Source of the DNA: Amborella trichopoda
Lineage: Eukaryota; Streptophyta; Magnoliopsida; Amborellales; Amborellaceae
Assembly (NCBI RefSeq): GCF_000471905.2
Contig: NW_006498507.1
Coordinates: 2,188,083 to 2,252,082 of the forward strand
Reading direction: 5' to 3'
DNA: 64,000 bases
Position 1 is the first letter of the stretch. Every line of letters begins with the position of its first letter. A program made the translations under genes and the position numbers. The notes beneath the pieces were generated by a model. It saw only the letters and a program-made list of their open reading frames with translations, was not told the DNA's origin and made no database searches. Positions 12,390-25,300 of the stretch are shown piece after piece.

Positions 12390-13708
12390 ATAAAATCGAC
12401 AAACAACTTAATCTTTTTTTAAATCATATAAAAGACCTAAGGTTTCATATCAAATCCTATAGACTAAGCTGTTCGGTGACAAACAACCTTTGGTGAATCT
12501 CATTCACCTATTTTTCTTTCTCTTCTTCAAGGGTTAACATCTTCTTATAGAGAACCATTTAGTTTGTAACCCACACATTTCTGGCCTATAGGAATTGAGA
12601 TCTAAGTATAACTTCTTCTTTAATTCCCTTAAGTGCATATAATTAGGACCCTTAAGTGCATCTAATTAGGATTAACAAGTTGTCACCAAAATGTTAACCC
12701 TATGTAATGAATTAAATCTGTTATTAATGCACTAATGATTCACTTAATAGGATGTTATCCAAGCATTCCTACAATTTGATAAAAGATATTTAAAAATTAA
12801 ATAACTTTGTACATTTATAATATAGAAAAAATAATTCTTAGAAAGAATCTAAACATATCACTGAGTTTTCTTTCCATTGACATTGGGTTTTCTCTCCTGT
12901 GCAACATATTGTAAAAGCTCGAAAAATGGATCCTAGTATATGGCATTACCTTATGTCAACTACATGGAATTTTACATATACTATATAATATAGTTTTTGT
13001 ACCATTATTGAAAAATAAATTCTTGAGATAAAAAGGCTTGATAGGCCACATTTCTAACGCAATGACTAAGCAATCTCAATAACAAACTCAAACACTTTTG
13101 AATTGTTGATGCTATTAGTCTTGTGAATGGTTTTGGGGTACAGCCGGCCGCAATACGTGCAACACACGGACACCATCCCTCTTTGATTCACTTTCTCTCT
13201 ATAGATATAAACCAATTAAAAGCACATTTTCAATAAATTTTCATGAGAACAGAGCTATAGAGTGCGAAACAAGAGAGAGAAATATGTGTGTTGGAGGCAG
13301 AAACAACATTTGGGGCGTGGAAGAAGTTCCTTGGGGAAGCCGATGTCACCGCAAAGATTGCACTCTTGCTCTCTCAGCTCTTCCTCTTTTTCTCTCTCTA
13401 AACTTACAAAACTTTAAGAGCAATCCGGTAATTTGAACACTAGACATTGTCTTTTAGCTTAGACCAAAAAAAACCTATCTGTCTGGTGTTCGGTTTACCA
13501 GACAATGGGTAACTTAGGTGAAAAAACACAATCGGAAGGGATGGGTGTGCCCGTAATTTGAAACAAATGTATTCCCTTTTTTAAATTGACCCCCAATATT
13601 GGCCATACATCAATTTCTCAAAAGGAAACAACTGCCATTCAAAACTTAGAGTTCCGTAACAAGAGCATATGAGGGGAAAAAAATGAGAGATATTGAAAGA
13701 AAGACCTA
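12390..13708. other. Intergenic DNA, no gene seen
   Basis: AT-rich sequence with a tandem near-duplicate CCCTTAAGTGCATNTAATTAGGA at about 12626-12670. A slightly GC-richer island at 13260-13400 with flanking CT-rich tracts looks like a decayed leader region but has no extended frame. Confidence 0.4.
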
Positions 13709-15637
13709 TGTAATCTTATGCCGGGGAAATACAATTTTTTTTTTTTAATAATAATCACCCCTTATAATTTTGGCAACAAGATCCCTCACAGGTGGTCTTA
13801 TTACAAACAATAGAAATTCCAAAAAATAAATAACACATCAATAAAATAAATCTCAACTACTTGATGCCATTCATACAACATAATATTGTGTTTGAGGATA
13901 TAAAATAAAAGAACAAACAATTAAAAGAAAAGATGTCGGATATTATCTCAACCGGACTTTTTACACCTCACATCGAGTCACCACATCCAATGGAACGGGA
14001 TTAGCGGTCCAGCTTCAATCTCGAACCAGGAAAGCTAATTTCGACCAAACTAGGTAACCACCCTTAAATCTCTACAAAACCCTAACTCCAAAATAATTAG
14101 GCTCAACCCTAATTTTTACCAACCCTTAGATTAGATCATGAAAGAGAGAGAGAAAAAACATAAGAGAGTAGAGAAAGGGGCGTGGCCCCTAGGGAAGAGA
14201 GAGAGAGTTTATGGGAGAGAGAGATGTGTTGAGATGGGGGAAAAGCACTTCTATTTATAGTGAAATTTAGGTCTAGAGTTTCTTTAGGGTTTCCCATACT
14301 TTGCCTCTTTCTTGAGATTAAATATAGACCGTTGATCAATGTGACTTGTGGGGTAAGAGATCTGAGCCATCCATTCTATAGATGGGCCATCAACATTATA
14401 GAAGGTGCAATAACCATTATCCCCCATTCCTTAAACCATTTTCCCATCATTATATTTAAATAAATTAAATCCATTAAAGATATAATGCATATCATATATG
14501 GCATATTCCATCTCATATTTTCCATAAGAATATTTCAATAATATCAAGTCAAGACATTCCTTCAATAATCAAGATAAGATATGATCAATATTTCCTAATC
14601 AATATTTGACCACATGCTACAAGATGTAGTCACCATATTTAACAAACTTGAAGACAAAGCAACAAGATAAGCTATCCAAGGGTGAGGCGTGCCACCCATG
14701 TATGGCATGTGGGGCCCCCACCTAATACCCACATGGTGGGTCCATGTGCATCATGGGCTCCCATGTATTTTTTTTTTAATAAATATTTTAAAATTTAAAC
14801 AAAATGAATTTTAAAACATTATAACTTTGTAAATTAATAACTTCACTTTTATAAGTCCAAAAATAAGAAATAAAATATCAAATGACTTACAAAAATTCAA
14901 ATAATAAATCTAAAATAATTTAATAATAAAATCAACACAATTAAATTAATATGATAGGAAGTGGATCCATGTGGTTCAGGAATTCAATCAATGATCACGG
15001 GGTACTCCACCTTCAACTGTGGACTACAGACCACACTTGCATTATCGAACTGACCCAGTGTTTCTTATGACCCACAGTCCAAGCAAGGGCTCATTAGCGG
15101 GTCACTGAAGTTTGGCCTATGAGCCAAGGAGTCGAAATCCCAGTCTGTGGATTACAGGTCCTCCCCTAGAGGCAAGTCAGTATCACCACGACCTGATGCG
15201 ATCACAGCTCTATGACGCATAGAGGTATCTCTCGCACATGCATATGCTTCACCCAAAGGTGGATATCTAGCATTCTCGAACGATCTGTCTATATGTATGC
15301 CGTGTGATGGAACAAAGATGAGGTTTTGGCCCTCGTCTCTGTAGGCCTACCATCACACACAATGGTTACACAGTCTCTTGGCTCACTCATCTAGGCATAA
15401 GCTCCGACCTTATCAAGAGCTAACCCAAAAACCCTTCTCGGTTTACTTTTTAGGCCTAGGTACCTTGGGTTTTCCAATCAACTGGCCTATATCGTCAAGC
15501 ACAGATCGTTATCCGCAAATATCATTTGCTTAGTATGGTCTTCGAGGGACCACACTCCCACTGAGTTTATGTTCCACTATAGTAAATATTTTTCATTACA
15601 CACTCATAAGGCCTTTAAAGGCCACATAAACCCAACA
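13709..15637 (-). repeat. 3' LTR of the minus-strand copia
   Basis: 1929 bp, CCCAACA at its right edge. Nearly identical to 17865-19760 along its length, with small indels, such as the shorter GA tract at 14140-14220 compared with 18293-18390. Its open frames are chance. Confidence 0.88.
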
Positions 15638-15661
15638 TCTCTCACTTGTCCTTTGAAGGCC

Positions 15662-16774
15662 TTACATTCCCTCTTCCTTACTTTCTCTCATCCCTTTCTC
15701 TCTCATATGTCCTACCAAAACATTAGGGACAACTCCTTTAGTTAGAGGGTATGCAATCATCAAATCTGTAGATATGTAATTGATCTCGATCTTTTTCAAT
15801 CTCACCTTATTTCTTAGGTGATAGAAGTATGACTTGATATGCTTGGAATTCTTGTGAAATCGAGGTTTTTTAGAGACACAAATAGCCGCCGTGTTATCGC
15901 GAAAAATTCTTACCGCCTCACAACGTACATGATGGAAATTAAGTTGATTATGAAACTTCTTAATCCACACAACCTCCTTGGCTACTAGATAGAATGCCAC
16001 ATACTCGGATTCCATGATGGATAAAACCACAATATCTTGTTTCTTTGACTTCCCAGAAACCGTATCCCCTGCAAGTATAAACACATACTTAGATGTAGAC
16101 TTCTCAGCATCTGGATCGGCGAAATAGCTTGCATCTGAATATTCCTCTATTGTTATTTCAGTTCTCCCCTTATATGTAAGCGCATAGTTCATGGTCCCCT
16201 TTAAATATCTGAGAATTCTTTTTACTGCTTTCCAATGCTCCTCTCTTGGGTTGCTTTGGAAACGGCTCATTAGACTAATGAAGAAGGACAAGTCAGGCTT
16301 TGTTCCCATCATGGCGTACATAAGGGATCCAACTGCACTCCTGTATGACACTCTCTCCATGACTCTTATATCCATGTCTTCAGTAAGACACATTTTATTA
16401 CTAAGCTTCGTCTTTTTGTCAATTGGAGTTGACATGGGCTTACACATACTCATACCAAATTTTTCCAGTATCCTCTTACAGTAGGTTGCCTGGAAAAGTT
16501 GAATAGTCTTCTCTTTCATGTTTCTTATTATTTTGATGCCCAACACATATGAAGCTTCTCCAAGATCTTTCATATCGAAGTGTTGTGCAAGGAAATTTTT
16601 CGTCTCTACTACTAGGGCAATTGAGCTACTAACAATTAACATATCATCCACATATAACGATACAAAGATCACATCACTCCCACTGACCTTTTGATATATA
16701 CAATAATCCTCATTATTTGTAGAAAATCCTACAAGAGCAAGAGTCTCTTGAAATTTTGTGCACCACTGTCGCAA
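15662..16774 (-). pseudogene. Copia RT C-terminal part plus RNase H, 370 open codons
   Basis: The longest open frame in the window. It has the RT palm motif LYVDDML, the FDMKDLGEASYVLGIKI region, the SAVGSLMYAM and ILRYLKGT motifs, and RNase H with YSDASYFADPD, SIMESEYVAF and RDNTAAIC. Despite being open it lacks a usable start and an intact N-terminal RT: a TGA-type break separates it from the RT piece at 16811-17041. Several consensus residues have drifted, for example the RNase H SDADW region reads SDASY. Confidence 0.88.
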
Positions 16775-16810
16775 TGCTTGTTTCCGGCCATAAAGGGATT
16801 TATTAAGTTT

Positions 16811-17041
16811 TCATACAAGGTTTTCTTTATCTTTCTCCTCAAATCCTTCAGGTTGGGTCATGTAAATTTTTTCTTCCAAATCCCCATTTAGAAAAGTTGT
16901 TTTGACGTCCATTTGATGAACCTCAAAGTCAAAATGGGTTGTTATAGCTATAAGGATTTGGATGGGTGAAAATTTGACAACAGGGGAAAACGTTTCCTCA
17001 TAATCTATCCCTTCTTTCTGGGTGAAACCCTTTGCAAACAA
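16811..17041 (-). pseudogene. Copia RT N-terminal fragment
   Basis: 76 codons with KGFTQKEGIDYEETFSPVV and HQMDVKTTFLNGDLEEKIYM, the classic start of copia RT, including the first catalytic Asp region. Continues into 15662-16774 after a short break. Confidence 0.85.
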
Positions 17042-17593
17042 CCTAGCTTTGTGTTTTTTTATTTTCCCTTCAGAGTTCTACTTTTTCTTGAAAATCCACT
17101 TACAACCAATGACTTGACGTTTTTTAGGTAGGGTTACTAATTCCCATACATGGTTTTGGTTAATGGAAGCATACTCATCTTTCATGGCTTCTACTCAATA
17201 TTCTCTTTCAGAACAGGTCAAAGCTTCACAGTGAGTTCTAGGTTCTGAATCTAAATCTTCCCCAACCTTATCAAAATGTTCTCCAAGGTAGACAAAATGT
17301 TCTAGGTAAAGAGGTGGCCTACTGACTCGGTTACTTCGTTTTGGTTCAGGTAAATGTTCACTTTCTTTAAGGAGTTCAGAAACAGGTTGGGTTGGTTTAG
17401 AAGTTTCAGGTTCAAGGTCTCGAACTACATCCTTGTTTTTGGCCTCCTCATAAAAGTTGGCTTATTTTCTACTCACCCTTGTTTCTAGGAACTCTTCCTT
17501 AAAGAAGTGAGCATCGCGACTTTCAATAACTGTACCAATTTCACGATTGTAGAATCGATACCCCTGACCATGATCTAAGTAACCAATGAAACA

Positions 17594-17865
17594 CCTATGT
17601 AATCTTATGCTAAGGAAATACAATTTTTTTTTTTTTAATAATCACCCCTTATAATTTTGGCAATAAGATCACTCACAAGTGGTCTTATTACAAACAATAG
17701 AAATTCCAAAAAACAAATAACATATCAACAAAATAAATCTCAACTACTTGATGCCATTCATACAACCTAATACTGTACTTAAGAATATAAAATAAAAGAA
17801 TAAACAATTAAAAGAAAAGATGTTAGAAATTACCTCAAACGCGCTTTTTACACCCCACACCGATA
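17594..17865 (-). repeat. Extra 272-bp tandem copy of the LTR 3' end
   Basis: Starts at CCTATGTAATCTTATGC and repeats the first 270 bp of the following LTR (17865-18135). The third copy of the block is at 13704-13975. It joins directly to integrase coding sequence at 17593. Confidence 0.85.
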
Positions 17866-19760
17866 TAATCTTATGCCGGGGAAATACAATTTTTTTTTTT
17901 TTTAATAATCACCCCTTATAATTTTGGCAACAAGATCACTCACAAGTGGTCTTATTACAAACAATAGAAATTCCAAAAAAAACATAACATATCAATAAAA
18001 TAAATCTCAACTACTTGATGCCATTCATACAACCTAATACTGTGCTTGAGAATGTAAAATAAAAGAACAAACAATTAAAGGAAAAGATATCAGAGATTAC
18101 CTCAAACAGGCTTTTTACACCCCACACCGAGTCACCACATCCAATGGCGCGAGATCAAAGGTCCAGCTTCAATCTCGAACCAGAAAAGCTAATTTCGGCC
18201 AAACTAGGTAATCACCCTGAAATCTCTATAAAACCCTACTTCCAAAATAATTAGGCTCAAACCCTAATTTTCCCAACCCTTAGATTAGATCATGAGAGAG
18301 AGAGAGAGAGAGAAAATAAGAGAGTAGACCGAGGGGCGTGGCCCTTAAGCAAGAGAAAGAACGTTTATGGGAGAGAGAGAGAGGTGTGTTGAGAAGAGGG
18401 GAGAGCACCCCTATTTATAGTGAAATTTAGGTCAGGGTTTCCCATACTTTGCCTCTTTCTTGAGATTAAATATAGACCGTTGATCAATGTGACTTGTGGG
18501 GTGAGAGATCTGAGCCATCCATTCTATAGATGGGCCATCAACATTATGGAAGGTGCACGAACCATTATCCCCCATTCTTTAAACCATTTTCCCATCAATA
18601 TATTTAAATAAATTAAATCCATTAAAGATATAATGCATATCATATATTGCATATTCCATCTCATATTTTCCATAAGAATATTTCAATAATATCAAGTCAA
18701 GATATTCCTTCAATAATCAAGATAAGATATGATCAATATTTCCTAATCAATATTTGACCACATGCTACAAGATGTAGTTACCATATTTAACAAACTTGAA
18801 GACAAAGCAACAAGATAAGCTATCCAAGGGTGCGGCGTGCCACCCATGTATGGCATGTGGGGCCCCCACCTAATACCTACATGGTGGGGCCATGTGCACC
18901 ATGGGCTCCCATGTATTTTTTTTTAATAAATATTTTAAAATTTAAACAAAATGAATTTTAAAACATTATAACTTTGTAAATTAATAACTTCATTTTTATA
19001 AGTCCAAAAATAAGAAATAAAATATCAAATGACTTTCAAAAATTCAAATAATAAAATCAACACAATTAAATTAATATGATGGGAAGTGGATCCATATGGT
19101 TCAAGAATTCAATCAACGATCACGGGATACTCCACTTTCAACTGGGACTACAGACCACACTTGCTTTATCGAACTGACCCAGTGTTTCCCATGACCCACA
19201 GTTCAAGCAGAGGCTCATTAGTGGGTCACCAAAGTTTGGTCGATGAGCCAAGGAGTCGCAATCCCAGTCTATGGATTACAGGTCCTCCCTTATAGATAAG
19301 TCAATGTCATCACGACCTGATACGATCACAGCTCTATGACGCATAGAGGTATCTCTCGCACATGCATATGTTTCACCCAAAGGTGGATATCTAACTTTTC
19401 CGAACGATCTATCTATATGCATGCCGTGTGATGGAACAATGATGGGTTTTTGCCCCCGTCTCTGAAGGCCTACCATCACATACAAGGGTCACACAGTCCC
19501 TCGGCTCACTCATCTAGGCATAAGCTCCGACATCATCAAGGGCTAAACCAAAAACTTTTCTCAGTTTATTTTTTATGCCCAGGTACCTTGGGTTTTCCAA
19601 CCGACTAGCCTAGATCATCAAGCACAGTTCGTTACCTACAAATATCATTTGCTTAGTATGGTCTTCGAGGGACCACACTCCCACTGAGTTTATATTCCAC
19701 TATAGTAAATGTTTTTCATTACACACTCATAAGGCTTTTAAAAGCCACATAAACCCAACA
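17865..19760 (-). repeat. 5' LTR of the minus-strand copia
   Basis: About 1.9 kb, matching 13709-15637. Contains a poly-T run (17890-17904), a GA microsatellite (18293-18313) and AAACCCAACA at the outer edge (19751-19760). Confidence 0.85.
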
Positions 19761-19782
19761 AATACAAGTGTATAATATAAAG

Positions 19783-20569
19783 GAAAAAGTTTATATAAGG
19801 TGTCAGCCTCATCCTATAGAAATAAGGGATATTTCAAAAACAAAACCTATAAAATATTGTTTTGATATTAGAAAACCCTCAAATTGAGCATCTCAACCTC
19901 AAGATGTATGGGTTTGAAAAAGAAAATGATTTCAAATCTTGAAAATAGTGTATCTTGTAACACATTATCATGACGATCATTTTTCAATATTTTCAAGTGT
20001 TTATAAGTTTGCTGCATTATTTTTGGATTTTTAGATTTTGTAATTAGGGATAGAAAGAGATTTCCAGGCTGCTACAAAAGTTTTCCATTACCAAAGCAGC
20101 ATTTTTTAGTGAGATTTGTGTGGAGAAAGAGGATGCCACAATACCGGAACAATCCACTTCTCAATTAATGTAACACTGGCACACTAACTCAAGACTCACA
20201 ACCAAAGAGATAGATAAGGAACAATCAAGATGAGGTGAAAAAATAATAATTTTTCATTCAATGATGAAAAATAAGGTACACAAAAGCAACACAAACTTTA
20301 AATATGTGACCCAAGTTTCCCCACCTTTTTACAATCATATTTACTATAATAACTATCCACTTACAATAATAACTACTAACCAGTTAGTAGTTCCACTACT
20401 TCTTATTATACAAAATTACAAATAAACTTCTCTACCTCACTCAAAATAAAATAATATAAAACCTAATATAATTTTTTAAAAATATACTTTAACAAATTTA
20501 ACATTCTAGAGGTATCCCTTACTTTTGATTATTTAAAGTTGAGGCCTTATATAAACCATGTTCAAATGT
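19783..20569. mobile_element. MITE family M1, decayed copy with internal insertion
   Basis: The left end GGAAAAAGTTTATATAAGG at 19782 and inner motif CATCTCAACCTCAAGATGTATGG match M1. The right end GATTATTTAAAGTTGAGGCC...TATATAAACC is at about 20530-20565. Unrelated AT-rich sequence of about 400 bp separates the two halves. Confidence 0.5.
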
Positions 20570-20840
20570 AAAACATAAGAGATATATTTGAAGAAAAAAA
20601 ATTACATAAAGTTGCAATCTTACTTGTAAAGATAAATTTGCAAAAATCTATACTATCTATTTTATTTCAAAGGTGTAGATTTGATATTTATTTTAAAAGA
20701 TGTGTCATTTTTTACACAGCTTTAAAAAATGTGATAAATATATTGCATCCAACTAAAATAGATGGTATCAAACACAACAAGGTTACTTCGAAATATAGAG
20801 TTTCCACCTATATAAACGACACTTATCTCATAGTGATGTA

Positions 20841-21813
20841 CAGCGTTTTAAAAAATGCCGAGTCGAACCGGACTCGCCCGGTTCGACTCGAAATTCGCGA
20901 AAAGGGACCGGATCGGTTGAAAAATCGGAAATCGTCCGATTCTAGAGAGAACCGGACGATTCCGCACAGTGACTCGCCGATTCACTGTACGGAATCGGCG
21001 AGTCCGAACAGTGAATCGGCGAGTCCGTACGGATTTTTTTTTATTTTTTTTTATTTTTATTTTTTTTTATTTTTTTATTTTTTGTAATTCATGNNNNNNN
21101 NNNNNNNNNNNNNNNNNNNNNNNNNNNNNNNNNNNNNNNNNNNNNNNNNNNNNNNNNNNNNNNNNNNNNNNNNNNNNNNNNNNNNNNNNNNNNNNNNNNN
21201 NNNNNNNNNNNNNNNNNNNNNNNNNNNNNNNNNNNNNNNNNNNNNNNNNNNNNNNNNNNNNNNNNNNNNNNNNNNNNNNNNNNNNNNNNNNNNNNNNNNN
21301 NNNNNNNNNNNNNNNNNNNNNNNNNNNNNNNNNNNNNNNNNNNNNNNNNNNNNNNNNNNNNNNNNNNNNNNNNNNNNNNNNNNNNNNNNNNNNNNNNNNN
21401 NNNNNNNNNNNNNNNNNNNNNNNNNNNNNNNNNNNNNNNNNNNNNNNNNNNNNNNNNNNNNNNNNNNNNNNNNNNNNNNNNNNNNNNNNNNNNNNNNNNN
21501 NNNNNNNNNNNNNNNNNNNNNNNNNNNNNNNNNNNNNNNNNNNNNNNNNNNNNNNNNNNNNNNNNNNNNNNNNNNNNNNNNNNNNNNNNNNNNNNNNNNN
21601 NNNNNNNNNNNNNNNNNNNNNNNNNNNNNNNNNNNNNNNNNNNNNNNNNNNNNNNNNNNNNNNNATTTATAATGAATTTAATAATTTTTTCGAATTTTTT
21701 AAGCTTTATTCTGACCGATTCACCCGATTCCCGATCCGAATCGTCGATTCGCCGATCCGGATCTGTTTTTTGGAAGCCCGATCCGGATCACCGATCCGTT
21801 TTTTAAACCATTG
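20841..21813. mobile_element. hAT-type nonautonomous element with exact 8-bp target duplication
   Basis: Left terminus CAGCGTTTTAAAAAATGCCG, right terminus (reverse complement) CAATGGTTTAAAAAACGGAT. Direct flanks GTGATGTA at 20833-20840 and 21814-21821 are identical, the 8-bp duplication typical of hAT elements. Subterminal regions are packed with CCGGTTCGACTCG/GATCGG-like motifs in both orientations. The element contains a T-rich stretch and the 571-base assembly gap. Its visible part has no transposase. Confidence 0.85.
21094..21664. other. Assembly gap (571 N)
   Basis: Unknown bases inside the hAT-type element. Any open frame crossing it is meaningless. Confidence 1.
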
Positions 21814-21821
21814 GTGATGTA

Positions 21822-22978
21822 TATTAAAATAAGAAAAAGATCGATAAAATTCCCATTTTAGTATCTAAAATCAAAATCTGTTCCTTCCATAAAAGTACGA
21901 AATGGTGTGAGGTAGGCATAGAAGGGAAGGACTATTTCATTATCATTAAGATTTGTCATCAAAGGTGGGCTCCTATTGTGGAGAAGCGAGCACAATCCTA
22001 ATGGTCAATGATGACTGCACTTTTGGATCCTGCTCCTCCTGTAAAGTACCGAAAGCCCTCCGAGTGGAAAACGTCAAGCCCGATGGCGGGTCAAGGCCGA
22101 TGGCGGGTGGAGAGTGAGTTTGCACGTCTCACGCTTATTTAATTTAATTTAATTTAATACGAGGAGAATATTTACTTTTAGCAGGAGGTCATAATCGCCT
22201 TCAGGAAGATTTTGAATTGAGTAGTTGTAAGTGTGTTATTGATTAGATTCAAAAGCCAAAATAAAATGTTTAAACTTCGTGACATATTTTAAGCCATCCA
22301 ATTTGACATATAACAGCTGAGAATAATTGTGACCTCCTTATAACAATGATAAATGGTTTCATAATATATTATTTTTATTTAATTTGCACAAGCCACCACG
22401 AACCAATTCAATATATTTCTTTCTCGTCACCTATATTATGTGCTCCTAAGAGCATTAATGTGGATATACCATATAAAGAGGATTTTTTTGTCTATCTAAA
22501 ATTTTGGGAACCACGTGAAGAGAAGAAATAATAGAAGGTGGGTTGACCAATCTTTTTTGTAGTTTTTACATGTTAGAGCATTTCTATTTTAGAAAAAATT
22601 TTAGGATCCATTAGGACCAGGACGATCATGCCAGATCCCCTAGTTTCATTGACTAATATTAAAATATTATTGATAGTCACCTTTGTGACACCTCAAAGAA
22701 CTTATCACAACATCCCCTATAAGGTGTTCCCCACGTGCGGTTAACAAATTCCGGGAGGGGAGACTAAATTTATTTACCAGGGGACAACACGGGGCTAAGG
22801 CGTGACCAAGATTAAGAAGTGAATTTATTACTTCTTGATATAATTTATGTATAAACCGTGTTTCTTTTTTTTTCTTTTTTTTTTTTGGTCAGAATTCTAA
22901 ATTTTTATTTTTGAATTGGACGCCGTTAGCATGCGGCCAAGCCCGCATATGTTGAAATGCCACCTTAGCAATAAATAT
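21822..22978. other. Intergenic DNA, no gene seen
   Basis: Contains a small GC-richer patch at 22010-22120 with a CCGATGGCGGGT direct repeat and a tandem TTTAA run at 22137-22160. No extended coding frame. Confidence 0.4.
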
Positions 22979-22988
22979 ATTTTTTAAA

Positions 22989-23373
22989 GGAAATGTTTAT
23001 ATAGAGCCGAGGCTCTAAACAATCAAATTAGAGCGCACCTCAAAAATTTCACTAGAAAAGGTTGCTTTGATACCCAAATAGCTTCAAATTGATCATATCG
23101 ACATCAAGATGCATGGATATAAGAAAAAAATGGATTTCATTTTTGAAAATAATGCATCTTGTAATGCATTTTTGGACTGTCAATTTTCAAGATTTTCAAG
23201 TTTTCATAGATCTACTTGATCTACACTATTTTTTAAGCTTTAAATTTTATAATTAGATATGAAAATATATTTTAAGGCTATCACATGATTTCCAATATTG
23301 AAACCACATTTCTGGACACTATTTGAAGGTGCGCTCTACTTTGATTGTTTAGAGCCTCGGCTCCATACAACCC
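22989..23373 (+). mobile_element. MITE family M1, well-preserved copy with 10-bp target duplication
   Basis: 385 bp. The left arm has TATAGAGCCGAGGCTCTAAAC and the right arm has TTTAGAGCCTCGGCTCCATA. ATTTTTTAAA flanks both sides (22979-22988 and 23374-23383). A 9-10-bp duplication suggests a Mutator-type element (inference). No coding capacity. Confidence 0.8.
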
Positions 23374-23383
23374 ATTTTTTAAA

Positions 23384-25300
23384 TATAATTTGATCCTAAA
23401 TTTTAGAGAAAATGTACTCTTTAAAATGGAGATCATGAATATGAAAGAAAATAAATTTTGAAAACTAGAAATAATAATTATATCAAAAAAACATTTGTAT
23501 TGTTAGTTATAATTGTTTTTGGATGGACCACCTATTTGCATCCATCTTTAATATGAATACTTTATAACTCCGGACTGCATATTATAGAAATACTGTCCAG
23601 CCCGTATGAAACAATTGTTTTTTTAAATTTAGGAATTATGAAACTTATATATTCTCTTATTTTTTGTCTAGTGGTGCATTGTTCGTGTAAAATTATCAGT
23701 TTTCCATTATTTATACAAATTTTGATTTTAAAAATTTTGGGATAGTTTTTAAGTTCACCCTCAATTAAAGTGACAGTGCTTTTCAGAGGGATTACACATA
23801 ATATATTGAAAATTTCTTATACTAATATCACACTCTAAACAATATTAGTCGTCTCAAGTAACAACATTGAGTAAACAACCATGACATGAACTAGTTGAAT
23901 AATAATCTCATAAAGTCACCTATCAAGAAATTGGTATTTTTAATACCAATATCTCACAAGGGCATAGTTTTCGCGAGATGTTGGTTGAAATAACCGATTC
24001 CTCACACTAAAACCCCTTTCGACGTATTTATTTATTTATTTTAGTATCATTAGCTCACCAAATGAGTCCCCCCATAACATATTGGTGCTTTCGAAGATCA
24101 ACATCTTATCACTATGAGATATCGGCATTCATAACTATCAATATCTCATAGAGTATTCAAAGTTAGAGCTTGTTATTAAAAAATACTACAGTATTTTCGT
24201 AATTAGTTTCACTAAAAATCTCTTTAATTTTGATACAGGGGCAAATTTAAAAATGTGAAAGCTTTTTGTGTGACCCCAACCACATATAATGATATATGAC
24301 CCTACTTGTCAGCCATCCGATTTGAATCGACGGCAAGGACTACTCATGTCATAATGTCATGCCAAAACACTGTTTGATTATTAATGTTTTTTCTACCAAA
24401 TCTTTTTGGCTGAAATTTAGGACATCGCAACTCCTTATTGGGGCAACCTAGCAAAAAATTTAAAATAAAATTACTTTTTATGAAAATACATGACCAAGTA
24501 CCCCTAAAAGTTTTAGTGGTATTCTGGTAATTTTTCATCTTAAAAAATATTTTTATTATTTTCATCATGTGCACCTTTTTCATATATTTGCATGCCAAAA
24601 ATTTTGCTGCAAAATGGTTTATAAAATAAAGATTAAAAAAATATAACACTTTGATCCATCGGATCAAGAAGACGCTCGAGAGCCAGCTTCACAGTGTGAC
24701 TCAAGCCATCTCAGCCATCTACTCAAATTTAACTAGTGTGATTAGATTTCACTGCATATTTGATAGGATCATATGGAAAGCTTTCCTATTGCCCTTTGCC
24801 CAACGATGGATTCTAGGTGTGTACTTTGACAGGCTCTTTCGAAAATGTCATAAGGAAAAAAAAATAAAAATTACGATGTTTCTAACTGTTTATTACCGAA
24901 TGAGTTCATTTTCCACAATTTGGCAACCTTTTCATTTCCCCATAATTGCCCACCTGTCTCGCAATTACAACACGGACAGGAGAGAAATACATATATTTTC
25001 AAATGTTTTTCTATAACTATTTACTCCTGCGTGAGTATATATCTATTTACTCCCTCAGCCAACATACATGCTAAGGATGCCTTTTGTTGAAATTATTCAA
25101 ATTCGAGAATAATCTCATCAAAAGAATTTTATAAATAAAATCTCTATAAACTAAAAGAAAATAATGTGTCAATAGTGAATAGAGACCGTCCAATTTTTTA
25201 ATGGCTAGATCTAAGTGCCACAGAACTCAAATTTAATTTTTTTTTTTTTAAATAATCTAGTAATTGCTACATGGTTCACAAAACTTTAGACTAAAAAAAA
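23384..25300. other. Intergenic DNA, no gene seen
   Basis: AT-rich. The 107- and 121-codon open frames on opposite strands at 24344-24667 and 24651-25016 show no recognisable motif or gene context and are probably chance. Confidence 0.4.

Larger units (their letters stand above)
13709..19760 (-). mobile_element. Ty1/copia retrotransposon with LTRs near 1.9 kb, 5' half of internal region lost
   Basis: Minus-strand element. The 3' LTR is 13709-15637 and the 5' LTR is about 17865-19760. Each starts, in element orientation, with TGTTGGGTTTATG and ends near AGATTACA. The purine tract AAGTGAGAGA abuts the 3' LTR at 15638-15650. The internal region is only about 1.95 kb (15638-17593): the end of integrase at 17590-17480, RT at 17041-16640 with YVDD at 16654-16643, and RNase H to 15662. 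Gag, protease and most of integrase are absent. The 5' LTR edge is preceded by an extra 272-bp copy of the LTR 3' end (17594-17865), marking the rearrangement. The two LTRs are very similar, so insertion is fairly recent. No matching 5-bp flanks were found (ACCTA left, AATAC right). Confidence 0.88.

Noticed and set aside
14260-18611. Similar 63-67-codon frames in the two LTRs (14260-14463 and 18420-18611)
   Set aside because: They are the same LTR position in both copies, so their similarity reflects the LTR and not selection for a protein.
20969-21817. Open frame of 282 codons across 20969-21817
   Set aside because: Most of it is unknown bases of the assembly gap; the visible ends are hAT-type MITE sequence.
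24344-25016. Opposed open frames of 107 and 121 codons
   Set aside because: No recognisable domain, no leader or splice context, and AT-rich composition gives such frames by chance.
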